From the NCBI RefSeq assembly GCF_026168555.1, contig NZ_CP092471.1:1250501-1314500 (forward strand): a stretch of DNA of 64,000 nt. The letters are read 5' to 3'. The stretch is from Qipengyuania spongiae (lineage in GTDB: Bacteria; Pseudomonadota; Alphaproteobacteria; Sphingomonadales; Sphingomonadaceae). This document shows, one piece after another, positions 9,577-18,492 of the stretch (positions are counted from its first letter, which is position 1; each line of letters opens with the position of its first letter). The position numbers and the translations under genes were made by a program. The notes under the pieces were generated by a model that saw only the letters and a program-made list of their open reading frames with translations, had not been told where the DNA came from and made no database searches.

Positions 9577-10425
9577 ATGAAGCTTCGTGCGATACCTGTC
9601 CTTTTTTCGGCGCTGGGGCTGCTTGGCTCGACCGGAACATCCCCATCGCTGGCGCAGCAAGCCACCGCCGCGGCACCCGAAAGCGCGCCGGCACCCGAAA
9701 CCTATTCCGGACCGACCGTCTATCGCGCCGACATCGTCGCGACCTATCCGCATGACAGCGCAGCCTTCACCCAAGGCCTCGTCTGGCATAACGGCGCGTT
9801 GTTCGAGAGTACGGGGCAGGAGGGCCAGTCGACCGTGCGCAAGGTTGATCTGGAGACCGGCAAGGTTCTCGCCAGCAAAGCCATTCCCACCGATCAGTTC
9901 GGCGAGGGGCTCGCGCTATGGGGGGACGAATTCGTCAGCCTGACCTGGCGCAACGGCGCCATCCACCGCTGGAACGCCACAACGCTCCAGCCAGCGGGAT
10001 CGGAAGAGGGTTTTCCGTTCGAAGGTTGGGGCCTGACCGCATCGCCCGAAGGGCTGATCCACTCCGATGGCAGCGCCACCCTGCGCGTCCTCGATCCGCA
10101 AACTTACGAGGTCCGGCGCACCATTCCCGTGACCATGAACGGCCGCCCCTTGGCGCGCCTGAACGAACTCGAGATGATCGATGGCCTGGTCTACGCCAAT
10201 GTCTGGGAATCGCCCTACATCGTCGCGATCGACCCGGCCGACGGTGTGGTCCGCAGCCTGATTGACCTACGCGCCATCGTCGCGACCATGCCGATGGCGA
10301 CCAGCAACGCCGTTCTCAACGGCATCGCCTGGGACGCGGAAAACCGCCGCCTTTTCGTAACTGGCAAGCTCTGGCCGAACCTCTTCGAAATCAGGCTGCT
10401 CGAGACGGATGACGCGGTGCGTTAG
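9577..10425 (+). CDS. Glutaminyl-peptide cyclotransferase (glutamine cyclotransferase family)
   Basis: 282 aa from the ATG at 9577, preceded by an AAAGGGA ribosome-binding site. The frame is open further upstream, but an export signal begins at this Met: a basic start, a hydrophobic stretch to about residue 20, and a predicted cut after SLAQ. The mature part matches the bacterial/plant-type glutaminyl cyclase beta-propeller family, with segments such as HDSAAFTQGL and LNELEMIDGLVYANVW. The enzyme forms N-terminal pyroglutamate; a periplasmic location is expected. Confidence 0.85.
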   Translation: MKLRAIPVLFSALGLLGSTGTSPSLAQQATAAAPESAPAPETYSGPTVYRADIVATYPHDSAAFTQGLVWHNGALFESTGQEGQSTVRKVDLETGKVLASKAIPTDQFGEGLALWGDEFVSLTWRNGAIHRWNATTLQPAGSEEGFPFEGWGLTASPEGLIHSDGSATLRVLDPQTYEVRRTIPVTMNGRPLARLNELEMIDGLVYANVWESPYIVAIDPADGVVRSLIDLRAIVATMPMATSNAVLNGIAWDAENRRLFVTGKLWPNLFEIRLLETDDAVR

Positions 10426-11966
10426 AGTGTCGGTTGCTCCGTACTGACGACCGGATCTGGAATCGTTTCGGGTTGCCAATGCGAACCTTCCTCGACTCCT
10501 TCCAGTGACAGGAGGATGGCGCGGGCATTGTCGGCCAGCGAGCCGCCATGCGGATTGTTTGCCACCGGTTCGAGGGATGCTCTGGCCATCATGATCTTGC
10601 CCTCGTCGGCAAACATGAGAGCGGCCATCATCGCCAGTCCCTGATCGAAAGGAGAGAGTTGGGCGGCGCGCTCGAGCGCATGACGCGCGTTTTCGGTTAG
10701 TTGCGCGCCGCGTCTGACGAAGCTGAGGTAATAGTGGATCAGCGGCAGCGGATGATCGTTCTCGATCTGGTTGAGCGCCCCGAATGCCTTCATCGCTTCG
10801 CCGTAAGCCGCTTCGGGATTGTCTGCGTTCTCGGCCTTCCGAAAGAGAGCGTAGCCCTTTTGGACGTAGGCGTTACGTCGCTGCGGATCGATGGCTGTTG
10901 CCCGATCGGCTGCGGCGATCGCTGCATCATCGTTTCCGGCGTCGTATTCAGCTTCGGCAAGTGCCGTTAGAACGCCGGGGTCGTCGGGATAACGCTCGGC
11001 GGTCTTGCGTGCATCCGGAAGCAGTTCGATCGCTTCATCCCGGGAGACGCCGCGCTGCGAGACGATGCGGACATCCATCATTTCGGCTTCGCCATCCGGC
11101 AGTTCGCGCAGCCGTATTGGATTGTAGGAAATCGCTTCGGCCGCGATATTGTATGTCTGCATCCTGCGCTGCTTCAGATAGCGCTCGACCTCTTCCTGCA
11201 AGGTATCGATGTCGCCGAAAGCCTTTTCGGCCGCCGCCATCGAAGCCAAGCCCTTCGTTACCAGAGCGGCATACTCGCCAAGCTGCCCTTTGCGATCCGG
11301 GTTGAAGACCAGGTAATGATACAGGGCCCAGCTCATGCCATAGAACGCGTCGTATCCCTGTCGCCGCCGATTCTCGTACAATTCTGGATCCAGCAGTTCG
11401 TGGACGGAAACTTCGCTGGCATAAGTCAGCTCTCCGGCCCGATGTTTCGCCGGGCGACCGATCTGAATGCTCCCGTCCTTGTTGAAAATCGTCGAAGCCA
11501 GAAATTCCGCTCCGCCCTCGTTCATCCAGCGAGGCAGGGCATGGCGGGAACTCGACATCAAGAAGTGATGCGCATATTCGTGGAGAAGAATTACCGTCGA
11601 GAAGTCGGGATACCCGTTGGATCTGTTTCTGATGTCCTGAACGAATGCGCGCGAGGCTCCGGCCCGCGGCAAATAGAAACCCGCCAGTGCCTGGTCTTTG
11701 GTCCTGGCCAGCTTGCGGATGTCCCGCTGGCTTCCGACCACGAAGATCGTCAATCTGTTGGACGGACTCGGTGGCTCGATCGAACGCCCGCTGACCATCG
11801 AGATCGCCGCGTGGTATTTTTCCAGATTCTCCGCAAAGACGCGGACGTCCTTTTCCTGATCCTCCGCGTAAATGACAAAGTGATCGCTCGAAGCCTCATA
11901 CCATTGGGCCTGTACCGGCCCGGCCGAGACCGCGAGCAATGCCAGCAAAAACCTTGCGAATTTCAC
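10422..11966 (-). CDS. Exported DUF1570-like zinc metalloprotease with tetratricopeptide-like repeats
   Basis: 514 aa using GTG 11966, which follows a GGGGGAAC stretch and is the first start giving a clean signal peptide (hydrophobic run FLLALLAVSAG, cut near VQAQ). Longer frames upstream overlap the next gene. HEYAHH (about residues 129-134) followed by NEGGAEF about 20 residues later is the HExxH...E pattern of gluzincin peptidases. The C-terminal half (about 290-480) contains Ala-rich helical repeats that resemble TPRs. The substrate is unknown. The 3' end overlaps the end of the cyclotransferase gene by 4 nt (convergent). Confidence 0.75.
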   Translation of the reverse strand: MKFARFLLALLAVSAGPVQAQWYEASSDHFVIYAEDQEKDVRVFAENLEKYHAAISMVSGRSIEPPSPSNRLTIFVVGSQRDIRKLARTKDQALAGFYLPRAGASRAFVQDIRNRSNGYPDFSTVILLHEYAHHFLMSSSRHALPRWMNEGGAEFLASTIFNKDGSIQIGRPAKHRAGELTYASEVSVHELLDPELYENRRRQGYDAFYGMSWALYHYLVFNPDRKGQLGEYAALVTKGLASMAAAEKAFGDIDTLQEEVERYLKQRRMQTYNIAAEAISYNPIRLRELPDGEAEMMDVRIVSQRGVSRDEAIELLPDARKTAERYPDDPGVLTALAEAEYDAGNDDAAIAAADRATAIDPQRRNAYVQKGYALFRKAENADNPEAAYGEAMKAFGALNQIENDHPLPLIHYYLSFVRRGAQLTENARHALERAAQLSPFDQGLAMMAALMFADEGKIMMARASLEPVANNPHGGSLADNARAILLSLEGVEEGSHWQPETIPDPVVSTEQPTL

Positions 11967-12031
11967 GACCCTGTTCCCCCGTCTTTGGCGACAGGCTAGC
12001 ATGATCGGGAAATACTTAAAGGGGCGGGTTG

Positions 12032-13876
12032 CTATCCGTTGTTGCGCGCGATGTACCGGTCCACATTCTTCGCCAGCACATCCAGGGGCGCGTTGCCGCC
12101 GAGGACGACCGCGTCGTTGAAGCCCTTGAGGTCGTAGGCCGGGCCGAGCGCCGATTGGGCGCGCTCGCGCTGGCGCAGGATCTGGCTGTGGCCGATCTTG
12201 TAGCCGCAGGCCTGGCCGGGCCAGCTGCAATAGCGGTCGACCTCGCTCGCCACCTCGTCGGGCTTGGAACCGTTGCGCTCGACGAAGAAGGCGTTGCCCT
12301 GCTCGCGGGTCCAGCGCTTGTGGTGGAGGCCGGTATCGACCACCAGCCGGCAGGCGCGGAAGGCGAGCGATTGCAGATAGCCGAGGCGCCCGACCTTGAA
12401 TTCGTCATAGGCGCCGAGCTCGTCGGCAAGCTGTTCGCCATACAGCGCCCAGCCTTCCGAGAACGGATTGAAGGCGAGGATCGAACGGATCAGCGGCAGG
12501 CGATTGGAGAACTCGCCCTCCCACACATGGCCCGGGATCGTCTCGTGATAGGTGAGATCGGCGAGGTCGTATTTGCGATGGAGGTCGGTGGTCCGAAGGT
12601 TGATCCACATGCGCGAGGGGATCGTGCCGTCCTTGCTGCCCGCCCCGCCATAGGCACCCGGCGCTCCGGGCTCTTCCTCGGGCGGCAAGCGCCGGACCTC
12701 GAGATTGGGATCGACCAGCGTGTTGAAAGCGCGCGGCATCTGCCCGGTGATCCATTCGATCCGGTCCTGAATGAAGGCCATGATCTCGGCCCGGCCCGGA
12801 TCGCCGGGCGCGAACTGGTAGCGCGGATCCTGCGCGAGCGCCTGCATCCGCTCGCCGACAGAGCCCGTGGTGTAGCCGATCTCGCGCAGGATCGGGTCCA
12901 TGCGGGCATGGAGCGCAGCGAGTTCGTCGAGGCCGATCTGGTGGATCTCGTCGGGCGATAGCGTGGTGGTGGTCGCCGAGCGGAGCGCCCAGGCATACCA
13001 TTCCTCGCCGCGCGGCTGGCTCCACATGCCGGCGGCGGATTTGGCGAGGGCGCGCTCCGTCTCCAGTTCGGTGAGCTGACGTTCGAGCGCGGCGACGATC
13101 GGACCGGTTTCGAGTTCGTGGGCCTTGGCGACGGGACCTTCGGCCATGTTCCCGGCGCGCAGGCGGGTACGGAGCGGTTCGGCGAAGAGATCGCCCTTCC
13201 TCGCGCGGTCGAGCGTGCCGCGCATCTGCGTCATCGCCTTGTCGAGCAGGAAATCGGGCGGCACGACCCCCATCGCCCGCGCCGCCGCGCAACGTTGGCG
13301 TTCGCCGTCGAACACGGCGGCCATCTGCTCCATGCGGGCGAGATAGGCCGCGACGTCGGCGCCGCTTTCGAGCGGATGGGTCGAATCCATGAAGCGCGGC
13401 AGGTCGAGATAGCTGCCGACATTCTGAATCACGACATAAGGCGCCTGTCGCCAGCTGCCGACCGAGACGTCGCCATAGGGCAGGGCAAAGCCGTCGAGCG
13501 CAAGATCGTAGCCGCTTTCGACCACTTCGAGACTGGTCAGGGTTTCGGCATCGAGACCTTGCCTAGGAAAAGCGCGCACTTCGTCGCGATCGCGGCGCAG
13601 GGTCGCGGCATAAAGATCCTGTGCTCCACCCGACTGATCCTCCAGCCGCGAGCGAAGAAGAGCGTGCCGGCCGGCATCGACGCCGAGGCTGGTCGCTCGC
13701 TCCGGCTCGTGCTCGAGCAGATTGTAGGCAACGACGTCGAGCAGTTCGCTGGCGCCGACCGGGCCAATTTGGCCTGCTCCCGGCATGGTGGCACAGCCGC
13801 CCAGGCCGAGCGCGGAAGTCGCGCCGAGACCGGTGAGGGCCTGGCGGCGAGTGAGTTCGAGCTTTGGTGAAGTCAT
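12032..13876 (-). CDS. DUF885 family protein, Tat-type lipoprotein, putative metallopeptidase
   Basis: 614 aa. The N-terminus has a twin-arginine motif (R10-R11 in TRRQALTG) followed by LGGC, giving a lipobox Cys at about residue 28. DUF885 proteins are predicted zinc peptidases; the signature here is YHETIPGH (about residues 441-448), with a GWALYGEQL segment typical of the family further on. The encoded cell-surface or periplasmic location is inferred from the signal. A second, divergent DUF885 protein is encoded at 57937-59766. Confidence 0.86.
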   Translation of the reverse strand: MTSPKLELTRRQALTGLGATSALGLGGCATMPGAGQIGPVGASELLDVVAYNLLEHEPERATSLGVDAGRHALLRSRLEDQSGGAQDLYAATLRRDRDEVRAFPRQGLDAETLTSLEVVESGYDLALDGFALPYGDVSVGSWRQAPYVVIQNVGSYLDLPRFMDSTHPLESGADVAAYLARMEQMAAVFDGERQRCAAARAMGVVPPDFLLDKAMTQMRGTLDRARKGDLFAEPLRTRLRAGNMAEGPVAKAHELETGPIVAALERQLTELETERALAKSAAGMWSQPRGEEWYAWALRSATTTTLSPDEIHQIGLDELAALHARMDPILREIGYTTGSVGERMQALAQDPRYQFAPGDPGRAEIMAFIQDRIEWITGQMPRAFNTLVDPNLEVRRLPPEEEPGAPGAYGGAGSKDGTIPSRMWINLRTTDLHRKYDLADLTYHETIPGHVWEGEFSNRLPLIRSILAFNPFSEGWALYGEQLADELGAYDEFKVGRLGYLQSLAFRACRLVVDTGLHHKRWTREQGNAFFVERNGSKPDEVASEVDRYCSWPGQACGYKIGHSQILRQRERAQSALGPAYDLKGFNDAVVLGGNAPLDVLAKNVDRYIARNNG

Positions 13877-13912
13877 GCGAGCCGGTCTGCGGCGCGCATG
13901 ACTTCAAGTCAA

Positions 13913-14329
13913 TCAATCGAGGAATTCAGCGGGGACTGTGCCACCGTTCTTGGACAGTTCCTGCATCGTGCGACGATGGAGCCAGACATTGTCTTCAGCC
14001 GAACCCGAGTAGTCCGGGCGGCCCAGTTCCTGCGCCAGCGCCTTGCGGCTCTCGTAGTCGGAATCGACGCCGATCAGCTTCATCAGATCGACGATCGAGG
14101 TGCGCCAGTTCAGCCGGTCGGCCCCGGGCATGGAATCGAGGTGGTTCTGCACATCGATCGTCGTGACCTGCCGCGGATGGGTCGGCTCGACCTTGGGCGC
14201 ATCGGCCCAGGCATTGCCGGTCGGCGCGGGCGAAGGTTTTGCCGTGGGTTTCGGGGTCGACGCGGGGGTGGGGGCCGGTTTTGCATCCTTGCCCAAGATG
14301 GCATCCTTGATCGAACTGAAAATACCCAT
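13913..14329 (-). CDS. DUF3597 domain-containing protein
   Basis: 138 aa from ATG 14329, preceded by a GAGG ribosome-binding site. The frame extends upstream to 14428, but the MGIFSSIKDAILG start is the family N-terminus. A Pro/Ala/Thr/Lys-rich linker (about 18-45) precedes a compact C-terminal domain with LNWRTSIVDLMKLIG and ELGRPDYSGSAEDN, typical of DUF3597. The function is not established. There is no signal peptide. It shares its upstream region with the 68-aa membrane protein on the other strand. Confidence 0.8.
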   Translation of the reverse strand: MGIFSSIKDAILGKDAKPAPTPASTPKPTAKPSPAPTGNAWADAPKVEPTHPRQVTTIDVQNHLDSMPGADRLNWRTSIVDLMKLIGVDSDYESRKALAQELGRPDYSGSAEDNVWLHRRTMQELSKNGGTVPAEFLD

Positions 14330-14457
14330 TGTTCCGCCTCTTCTTCGCACGGAACGCGAATGTTCCGTCATCTCGATCCACCAACCGGCCAATACGGGAG
14401 CGGGTTCCGCACGCCAGCGGCTTTCCACGGCGGCCCGTGCGGGGCTATGGTGCGGTC

Positions 14458-14664
14458 ATGACCGACATCGTCCTGTCCATCGTAGTGCTCGCCGCGATAG
14501 CTCTCGTCGCGGGGGCTTGGTTGCTCTACCGGCGAACGGGCGTGGCGAAGCAGCCTTTGCTCATGCTGCTCCTCGCCGCCATCGCGCTTGCGAACGTGGC
14601 GATCTGGACGGTCCCCGACGAGGAGGGAACCGCCCCGCTCGACCGGATCGAGCGAGGCGGCTGA
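14458..14664 (+). CDS. Small two-helix membrane protein, unknown function
   Basis: 68 aa from ATG 14458. Two hydrophobic segments (about residues 4-24 and 32-50) are separated by an RRTGVAKQ turn, and the C-terminus is acidic then basic. I do not recognise a family. It is probably real because the hydrophobic pattern is coherent and it fills the gap between divergent and convergent neighbours, but there is no strong ribosome-binding site. Confidence 0.55.
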   Translation: MTDIVLSIVVLAAIALVAGAWLLYRRTGVAKQPLLMLLLAAIALANVAIWTVPDEEGTAPLDRIERGG

Positions 14665-14677
14665 TTTGCACGACCGG

Positions 14678-15355
14678 TCAGTCGGGCACGACCCAGCGCA
14701 CCGCGTTGGAATAGGTGCTGGCGACAGGTTCGCCGGACGAACCGCGGGCCGGCTGGAACCGGGCCCGGCGCGTCACGAGATTGCAGGTCGCCTGGTCCAG
14801 TTCTGAATGCCCGGTCGATCCGGTGATGGTGCAGCCGGTCACCCGGCCTTCGGCCGAAATCTCAAGGCGGAACCGGGCCGTGCCGGTCAGGTCGCGATTG
14901 ATCCAGCTCGAGCGGTAATCGCCTGTGGTGACCCAGCCCGCCGGATCATTGCGCGGGCTCGCTGAAACCGGCGCGATGATGGGCGTGGGCGAGGGAATCG
15001 ACGGCGTAATCGTGGCGCTCGGACGCGGCGTGGGGATCGGGGGCATGGGCGGAAGATCGTAATCGCGCGCATCGACGACCGGCGGCAGCGGCTTCAGGTC
15101 GAGTTTGGACACCGGCGCGGTGATCGGCGGCGCGATCGCGGGACTTGTCGTATCGGGCACCACTTCGGGTTCGATCGGCGGCGGGGGCGGGGGCGGATCC
15201 TTGATGTCGAAGGACGGGATCGGCGGCGCCTTGTCGATCACGGTTCCCGCGACCGACAGGCCGAAAACGAGAACCGCGCCGATCCCGGCATGGATGGCGA
15301 TGACGGCCGCCATGCTGGTGGACGAAGCGCGACGGGACTGGTCGAGATAGGACAT
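14678..15355 (-). CDS. TonB-family energy transducer
   Basis: 225 aa. A short cytoplasmic start is followed by one membrane segment (about residues 15-40), then a proline-rich periplasmic spacer with KDPPPPPPPIEPE and many Pro repeats (about 52-125). The C-terminal TonB-type domain (about 140-225) ends in YSNAVRWVVPD. It would couple ExbB/ExbD proton-motive energy to outer-membrane receptors; exbB and exbD are not in the window. A sigma70-like promoter is visible upstream. Confidence 0.88.
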   Translation of the reverse strand: MSYLDQSRRASSTSMAAVIAIHAGIGAVLVFGLSVAGTVIDKAPPIPSFDIKDPPPPPPPIEPEVVPDTTSPAIAPPITAPVSKLDLKPLPPVVDARDYDLPPMPPIPTPRPSATITPSIPSPTPIIAPVSASPRNDPAGWVTTGDYRSSWINRDLTGTARFRLEISAEGRVTGCTITGSTGHSELDQATCNLVTRRARFQPARGSSGEPVASTYSNAVRWVVPD

Positions 15356-15418
15356 AAGGTTTGCTCCTCTCCATGCGGGCCGCCGATTGCGACTTGGGAG
15401 GGCGGCCTCACGGGGAGC

Positions 15419-15447
15419 ATAATGTTACAACGTTACCGTTCTGGCAA
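15419..15447 (-). promoter_or_regulatory. Candidate sigma70 promoter for the TonB-family gene
   Basis: On the minus strand, TTGCCA (15447-15442) and CATTAT (15424-15419) are separated by exactly 17 nt and lie about 65 nt upstream of the start codon. It was read by eye; no start site is known. Confidence 0.45.
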
Positions 15448-15578
15448 GTCATTGATTGCGCGTGCGGTTAGAGCGCCGCGCATTCGTGTCGCCGTGGAAC
15501 ATCAAGCCGGTAAGTGCTCTACCACTTACCGCGGATGTCGTGCCGAACCCCCGCGTTTGGCTCGCGGAGTTCGGCAAT

Positions 15579-16235
15579 TTATGTGATGGGGCAGGACGGA
15601 TCGAGGCGGAAGTCGAGGTAATTGTCGACCGAGGCCATCAGTTCCGCCTGCTCGTTCTCGAAGAAGTGGTTTGCGCGCGGGATTTCCTCGTGATGCACGG
15701 TGATGTGTTTCTGCGTGCGCAGTTTCTCGACCAGCTTGGTCACCGCGCCGGGCTGGACCACGCTGTCCTGCGCGCCGTGGATGAAGATGCCGCTCGCCGG
15801 GCAGGGGGCAAGGAAGGAGAAATCGTACATGCTGGCGGGGGCGCCCACGCTGATCCAGCCGCGGATTTCGGGGCGGCGCATCAGCAATTGCATGCCGATC
15901 AGCGCGCCGAAGCTGACGCCGGCGACCCAGGTCACCTGTGCTTCGGGATGGACCTGCTGCACCCAGTCAAGCGCGCTCGCCGCATCGGACAATTCGCCCA
16001 CGCCGTTATCGAAGCTGCCCTGGCTGCGGCCGACGCCGCGGAAGTTGAAACGCAGCGTCGCAAAGCCGCGATCGACGAAGGTCTTGTAGAGCCGCTGGGT
16101 AATCTGTTCGTTCATCGTGCCGCCGCCCTGCGGGTGCGGGTGAAGGATCATCGCCACGGGCGCGCGCGGGCGGGGTCCGGGGGAAAAACGGCCTTCGAGA
16201 CGACCCTCGGGGCCGGGAAAGATCACGGTCGGCAT
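15579..16235 (-). CDS. Alpha/beta hydrolase
   Basis: 218 aa. A compact alpha/beta hydrolase has an HPHPQGGG oxyanion-loop motif (about 32-39) typical of the short YhhA/dienelactone-hydrolase-like group. The nucleophile elbow GVSFGA places the catalytic Ser at 108, the acid is likely in HGAQDSVV (about 155), and the His is in RANHFFE (about 190). There is no signal peptide, so it is cytoplasmic. The substrate is unknown. It is divergent from the cysteine desulfurase cluster. Confidence 0.86.
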   Translation of the reverse strand: MPTVIFPGPEGRLEGRFSPGPRPRAPVAMILHPHPQGGGTMNEQITQRLYKTFVDRGFATLRFNFRGVGRSQGSFDNGVGELSDAASALDWVQQVHPEAQVTWVAGVSFGALIGMQLLMRRPEIRGWISVGAPASMYDFSFLAPCPASGIFIHGAQDSVVQPGAVTKLVEKLRTQKHITVHHEEIPRANHFFENEQAELMASVDNYLDFRLDPSCPIT

Positions 16236-16333
16236 GGAATGGAATGTCCTGATCGCAAATGTCGGTTCGCGAGGGCAGCCCGATTGTCGGGGGAGGGCTT
16301 CACGCGAAGTCGTGCGCTATATAGGGTTCCGCC

Positions 16334-17392
16334 ATCGAATCGCAATATTTTCGAGCCCGTCCCGTCGCGAACCGCATCTATCTCGATCACGCTGCCACCA
16401 GTCCGCTGCGCCCCGAAGCGCGCGCGGCGATGGAGGAAGGCTTTGCGCTCTGGGCCAATCCTTCGAGCCCCCATGCCGAAGGGCGCAAGGCGCGAGCCGC
16501 GCTGGAAGACGCACGCGAACGGATCAAGGACGCGCTTGGCTGGCAGGGGGAGCTGATCTTCACCAGCGGCGCGAGCGAGGCAGCGGCGCTGGCGCTCGGC
16601 AGGGCGAAAATGGATCGGTATCTGGTATCGGCGGTGGAGCATGATTGCATCCTGCAGGCGGCGGCCGGAGCATCGCGCCTTGCGGTAGGGGAAACCGGCG
16701 CGCTCGATCTCGCTGGACTGGAAAAGGCGCTGGCGGAGGGGCCGGCACTGGTAGCCGTCCAGCACGTCAATTCGGAAACCGGCAACCGGCAGAATCTCGA
16801 AACCATCGCCGCCATGGTCCGCGCCGGTGGCGGCCTGCTGCTCGCAGATTGCGCGCAGAGTGCGGGCAAGATGGCGCTTCCGCCATGTGACTTAGCGATC
16901 CTTTCCGCACACAAGTTCGGCGGGCCGATCGGGGTGGGGGCGCTATTGCTGCGCGATTTTGCCCTGCTCGAACCGTCGGGTGGTCACGAGCGGGGATATC
17001 GGCGCGGAACCGAGAACCTGCCGGGCGCCCTCGGCATGGCAGCGGCGCTGGAGGCGGCGGGGGCGCCTTATCTCGACCCGGCCGTCCTCCAACCGTTGGA
17101 AGAGCTGGAAGGGTATATGCCGCTCGCCGATCCCACGCCCCATATCCGCGCGCTCGCCATGCCGTACCTGTCCGCGACGGCGCAGGTCATGCGCTTCGAC
17201 ATGGCGGGGATTGCCGTTTCGCAAGGCTCGGCCTGTTCAAGCGGGACCATGAAGACGAGTCGCGTGCTCGAGGCGATGGGGGTGGACGCCGGGATCGCCG
17301 CCAACACGATCCGCGTCTCGGTCGGCTGGAACACGACGCGCGAGGAGGTGGAACGGTTCGCCGAGGTATGGATAGGACTGGCGAGAACATGA
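16334..17392 (+). CDS. Cysteine desulfurase-family PLP enzyme; start codon unclear
   Basis: The fold-type I core is complete. The PLP lysine is in LSAHKFGG and the sulfur-accepting cysteine loop is GSACSSGTMKTS. The first conventional start is ATG 16430 (320 aa). That start would remove the conserved N-terminus RIYLDHAATSPLRPEARAA, which is encoded in frame at 16373-16429. The frame is open from 16325 (a TAG stop is at 16322-16324), yet contains no ATG, GTG or TTG before 16430. The coordinates given start at an in-frame ATC (16334), the most plausible non-standard start; CTG 16409 is another. The stop overlaps the next ATG. Confidence 0.72.
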   Translation: MESQYFRARPVANRIYLDHAATSPLRPEARAAMEEGFALWANPSSPHAEGRKARAALEDARERIKDALGWQGELIFTSGASEAAALALGRAKMDRYLVSAVEHDCILQAAAGASRLAVGETGALDLAGLEKALAEGPALVAVQHVNSETGNRQNLETIAAMVRAGGGLLLADCAQSAGKMALPPCDLAILSAHKFGGPIGVGALLLRDFALLEPSGGHERGYRRGTENLPGALGMAAALEAAGAPYLDPAVLQPLEELEGYMPLADPTPHIRALAMPYLSATAQVMRFDMAGIAVSQGSACSSGTMKTSRVLEAMGVDAGIAANTIRVSVGWNTTREEVERFAEVWIGLART

Positions 17393-18492
17393 TCTATCTC
17401 GACTATCAGGCCACCACTCCGCTTGCTCCCGAGGCGCGCGACGCCATGCTGCGCTGGATGGACGGGCCGGGCGGCTCCGGCTTCGGCAATCCTCACAGTC
17501 CCCACCGCATGGGCCGGCAGGCCGCCGCCGCAGTGGAGCTGGCGCGCGATCAGGTGGCAGCGCTCTTCCCAGCCGGGGGCCGGGTGATCTTCACCAGCGG
17601 CGCGACCGAGGCGATCAATCTCGCGATCCGCGGCTCGGGTTCGACGGGGGCGGTGTCCTATTCCGCGATAGAGCACGCCGCGGTGATCGACACGGCGGAG
17701 ACGGCGGGCCGCTCGCACGTGCTCAACGTCGCCAGGAACGGCCAGTGCAACACGCGGCAGGACCTGCCCAACGACACGCGGCTCGTGTGCCTGATGCAGG
17801 TCAACAACGAGATCGGGACGATCCAGCCGACGGTCGAATGGCATCGCAAGGCCAAGGCGAACAACGCGCTCTACCTGTGCGACGCAGTGCAGGCCTATGG
17901 CAAGATCGAGGTGACCGGGGCCGACATGATCGCGGTCAGCGCGCACAAGCTGCACGGGCCCAAGGGCATCGGTGCGCTGTGGGTGCGCGACGGGGTGGAT
18001 CTGGACGAGGTGCAGACCGGGGGCGGGCAGGAGAACGGCGTGCGATCGGGCACGCTCAGCCCGATGCTCTGCGCCGGTTTCGGCGTCGCAGCGCAGGAAG
18101 CCCGGGAGCGGATGGCGGAGGACGCCGAGCATGTCGAAAAGCTCTGGCACCGGGCCCGCGACCTGTTCGAGGAGTGGGAACTGAACGGCAGCGAGGACGC
18201 GCGCTGGCACGGCAACATGAACATCCGGCCGAAGGGTCCGAACGGGGGCGGCCTCGACGTCAATCGCCTGATGAGCGAATGCCGCGAGGTGATGTTCTCG
18301 GCCGGAAGCGCCTGTGCCAGCGGATCGGGCCGGACCAGCCATGTTCTGGAAGCGATCGGCCTCTCGGCGAAGCAGGCCAAGGCATCGATCCGGCTCGGCT
18401 GGGGTCGCTACACCACTATGGAAGAGATCGAAACGGCGGCAGCAAAGATCAACGCGGCGGCCAAGGCCCAAGGTATCGAGGCGGGCGCATGA
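17389..18492 (+). CDS. Cysteine desulfurase (IscS/NifS-like)
   Basis: 367 aa from ATG 17389, which overlaps the TGA of the upstream paralogue (ATGA). An upstream ATG at 17368 lies inside the neighbour's coding end and is less likely. The N-terminus MIYLDYQATTPLAPEAR, PLP lysine in SAHKLHGPKG and active-site cysteine in GSACASGSGRTS are all intact. It would convert L-cysteine to alanine plus enzyme-bound persulfide for Fe-S assembly or tRNA thiolation. It forms a tight three-gene unit with the preceding paralogue and the following ferredoxin. Confidence 0.92.
   Translation: MIYLDYQATTPLAPEARDAMLRWMDGPGGSGFGNPHSPHRMGRQAAAAVELARDQVAALFPAGGRVIFTSGATEAINLAIRGSGSTGAVSYSAIEHAAVIDTAETAGRSHVLNVARNGQCNTRQDLPNDTRLVCLMQVNNEIGTIQPTVEWHRKAKANNALYLCDAVQAYGKIEVTGADMIAVSAHKLHGPKGIGALWVRDGVDLDEVQTGGGQENGVRSGTLSPMLCAGFGVAAQEARERMAEDAEHVEKLWHRARDLFEEWELNGSEDARWHGNMNIRPKGPNGGGLDVNRLMSECREVMFSAGSACASGSGRTSHVLEAIGLSAKQAKASIRLGWGRYTTMEEIETAAAKINAAAKAQGIEAGA

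Noticed and set aside
16234..16644. A plus-strand frame from ATG 16234 overlapping the start of the first desulfurase-like gene
   Set aside because: It is in a different frame from the conserved protein and its product has no recognisable sequence. It is noted only because a single-base error could alter the reading of this area.
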